A stretch of DNA of 64,000 nt from Siphonodentalium dalli (lineage: Eukaryota; Mollusca; Scaphopoda; Gadilida; Siphonodentaliidae), in contig CP136063.1 of the NCBI GenBank assembly GCA_032622095.1, positions 41,266,106-41,330,105 on the forward strand, read 5' to 3'. The notes under the pieces were generated by a model, which worked only from the letters and a program-made list of their open reading frames with translations, was not told the origin of the DNA and ran no database searches. This document shows positions 61,700-64,000 of the stretch, in pieces; the first letter of the stretch is position 1, and every line of letters starts with the position of its first letter. The translations under genes were made by a program, and so were the position numbers.

Positions 61700-64000
61700 T
61701 CACGTGACATTAATTAATAAGATGGAAATGTTTTTGGGGATCGAATACAGAATTGTATCCCCAATAAAGAGTGGAGCGAATGATCCCCAAAAAGCCTGGA
61801 TATAGTTTGTGAAATAAAGGAGTGCCATAAACATGAAATTGTTTTTAGCAGCGCACCATGTGAGTCGCCGTACCAGTTTCATTATAAATGAATGTTTATA
61901 GGAGCTAGGGCCCTTCTGCAAGATGTTAACTGTGGCAGCGTTATCGCAATGGAATACAATTTGTTTGCGAACCCATAAGGGTTCCCACAGTACGGCTGCA
62001 ATAACAATGGGGAAGATTTCTAACAAGGCCATAGAAGCTTTCGTGTCGGTGTCTGCACACATTGTTTTAAACTCATCAGTCCAAATTCCCTGAAACCACA
62101 TTTGTCTTTGGAAAATGCCACCAAACCCTCGTGTAGATGAACTATCAGTGTACAGGTGGAAGTCGGGAGCGTGAGTGATACTATGCTCCAGGAACAACAA
62201 CACACCATTCCATTCACTAATAAATTTGCACCACATATGCAGTTCGCGTCGACAGTTGTAAGTGTAACAAAGTTGTTCAGTTTTTTTACTCGAGTGGACA
62301 CAGTAATCAAATGTGATATGAATGATCTGCCCGGTGGGATAACCCGGCATGCATTGTTTAGATGACCAAGAATCACGAGAAGTTCGCGTTTTGTACATGT
62401 CGTCCTTTTCAGGAATGGTAAGATAATAGATTTCAGATGTTCGCACTTATCTTCTGGTAAACGCACTTCCATGTGAACAGAATCTAAATACAATCCTAGG
62501 TACACAATGCACGTGGACGGACCCATTGTTTTGTGTTCAGCTAATGGAATATGTAACTGCCTTAGTTCGATGCGCGTCCTCTGAACAAGTATAAAAACAG
62601 ATATAGTCATTTAACAATGACAATATATGTTGAACGCCATAATGGTGTTTGGCCACCCAACACAAGGCACGGGAAAGGTGATCAAATATTTTGGGTGCAC
62701 TCCGGCTACCGAAACACAGACGGAAAAAAAGTAATACACATCTTTCCATTTGACACCATATAGGTGCCACAATGCTGGGTCGGTCCCCATAATTTTGAAC
62801 GTGTCGGCTTGATCGTATTTTGACATCAGACAACCCTGTCCCAAATCATGTATTATTCGAATTGCGTCATCTATGCGTATATACGAGAGCGAACACGATT
62901 CCTTGTCTATCAGGTCATTAATGCTGAATTGGTCAGGACTGTCGTGTGGAGATGATAAGTCAACGATTAATCTCTTTTTCTTGGAGTATTTTCCCTCAGC
63001 AATGCCCAGTGGACTGACCCGATATATAGGGAACGGCCGAGTTTGGTAAGGACCGATGACAAAATCTTTCCGCACCTCGTCTTGGAGAAGTTCAGTGACC
63101 GCATCCGGTTGACGGCGTGCCGATTGCAGGTTCTTACATTCCAATGAGGTAGATAGGAGTTTTGAGACACCTGTGTGAAATCCGAAATGTAAACCATGCA
63201 CTAAATAATCAACGAACGTGCGATCTGGGTGTCGTGTCAGTAAGGTCGTGATGAGTGTATTGTTAATAGGAGTTGATGCTTTAAAAACAGGCGGAGATAC
63301 AGTTCAATTACATTGATTAGAGCCTCCAGTAACTTCATTAAGGGGCTTGTCGAATGGTAGTCACTTTTGAGTATTTTTCCCCGATTTGTTGTCACCACAG
63401 AGGCTAATTGGGTGGCCTCCCTTGCATCCGGTACAATTATGTGCACGAAAACAGGATCAATTTTTGCACCCGCTGTCGGAATTAAAATTGTTACATATTT
63501 CACGGCCTTGGACAAACTCTTTTTTGCAACCGCGGACATCAGAATTACCAGAACCGAACTTGTTGCGGAAGCTGGAATTGGAACCCGCACTAACCTTGGT
63601 AGTGGTCGACGGACTGAAGCCATCGCTGTGCGAAATTTGCTGACATAATTTGCAGCGAAGCATCTGGTGACCCGAGAAGATGTCGGCGAACAGAGTTGAA
63701 TCACGTTGGGACCAATCAATTTTCTGTCCGCGTAAGCTAAACAAAGTGGCCGCTTTGGCGGAAAAGGCACGATGGTATGAATAGAATAGTGAGTCGCCAA
63801 ACTTTTGAAACTTTTGTCCGAGATCAACGACTAAATTCTCATACGAGTCAAGTTCAATTCGACGTGATGGGTACTGTTCACACATGATGGTTTTATAGGT
63901 CTTGAAAGCAATGATGAACTCGGACAGGTTCAGGTCTTTAGACAATCTGGGGTCATTGCGTGATATTGTGGTGAGATCGTTACCTACGCGTTGGTTTATA
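61700..64000 (-). pseudogene. DIRS-type retroelement (gag, RT, RNase H), decayed and cut by the window
   Basis: At the right edge, on the minus strand, a Gag-like part (63945-63457) has CKLCQQISHSDGFSP and GREICNNFNSDSGCKN, like DIRS Gag proteins, and continues beyond frameshifts. RT follows with YRVSPLGIAEGKYSKKKRLI, LSSPHDSPDQFSINDLI, LMSKYDQADTFKI and LSLLNDYICFY, where the catalytic Asp of L-x-D-D is Asn. RNase H (62446-61700) has FHLYTDSSSTRGFGGIFQRQ and VFHCDNAATVNILQKG. Frames shift near 63210, 62700, 62610 and 62030. The tyrosine recombinase and methyltransferase-like parts of DIRS are not seen before 61700. The SPLGI and CDNxAxVxIL motifs distinguish it from Gypsy. Confidence 0.85.

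Overview
The window is AT-rich animal DNA, most likely from a marine invertebrate such as a bivalve mollusc. This is an inference from the mix of mobile elements (Tx1/L1-type LINE, DIRS, Ty3/Gypsy, P-like, MULE, hAT and many short MITEs), the splice-like GTAAGT sites and poly(A) signals, and the absence of any bacterial operon structure. I found no tRNA, rRNA or CRISPR array. Almost all recognisable protein-coding sequence belongs to mobile elements or their remnants, and most lies on the minus strand.

Bases 269-49110 form one tandem segmental duplication. Copy 1 (about 269-21255, 21.0 kb) and copy 2 (about 21256-48598, 27.3 kb) align end to end at high identity. A third copy (48599-about 49110) is represented only by its first 0.5 kb and is visibly more divergent. 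The left edge of copy 1 is cut at a TTAA by the end of a piggyBac-type element (1-268), so the homology may continue to the left of the window.

Each unit contains, in order: a small 82-residue ORF; an acidic 12-residue-repeat gene; a TTAA MITE; a long zinc-ribbon, DDE-like transposase gene of an unclassified family with a large foldback at its 5' end; a perfect palindrome and an HTH exon; a decayed MULE/FLYWCH element; two exon-like stretches; a BEN-like ORF with a 17-residue repeat; a Ty3/Gypsy remnant that has given rise to a 57-75 bp minisatellite; a double-hairpin piggyBac-like MITE; a P-element-like transposase; and a pogo/mariner-like MITE.

The copies differ by clean presence or absence events. 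Copy 1 carries a 1.48 kb TTA-flanked element with its own 136-residue ORF. Copy 2 carries two TA-flanked 0.34 kb MITEs, a 2.58 kb TA-flanked element and a hAT insertion that copy 1 appears to have lost with its flank. The gypsy minisatellite grew from about 17 units (copy 1) to about 56 (copy 2), and the 12-residue repeat from about 11 to about 30. The DDE-like gene is disrupted by different mutations in the two copies, so it was probably open when the duplication formed. A false duplication made by joining two divergent haplotypes during assembly remains a serious alternative.

Bases 49110-64000 are single copy: an 18 bp minisatellite, a nearly full-length LINE on the minus strand (about 51110-57713) with a G-run minisatellite in the 3' part of ORF1, a Gypsy integrase C-terminal remnant, a decayed C2H2 zinc-finger region, a small coiled-coil-like ORF, and a DIRS-type retroelement running off the right edge.
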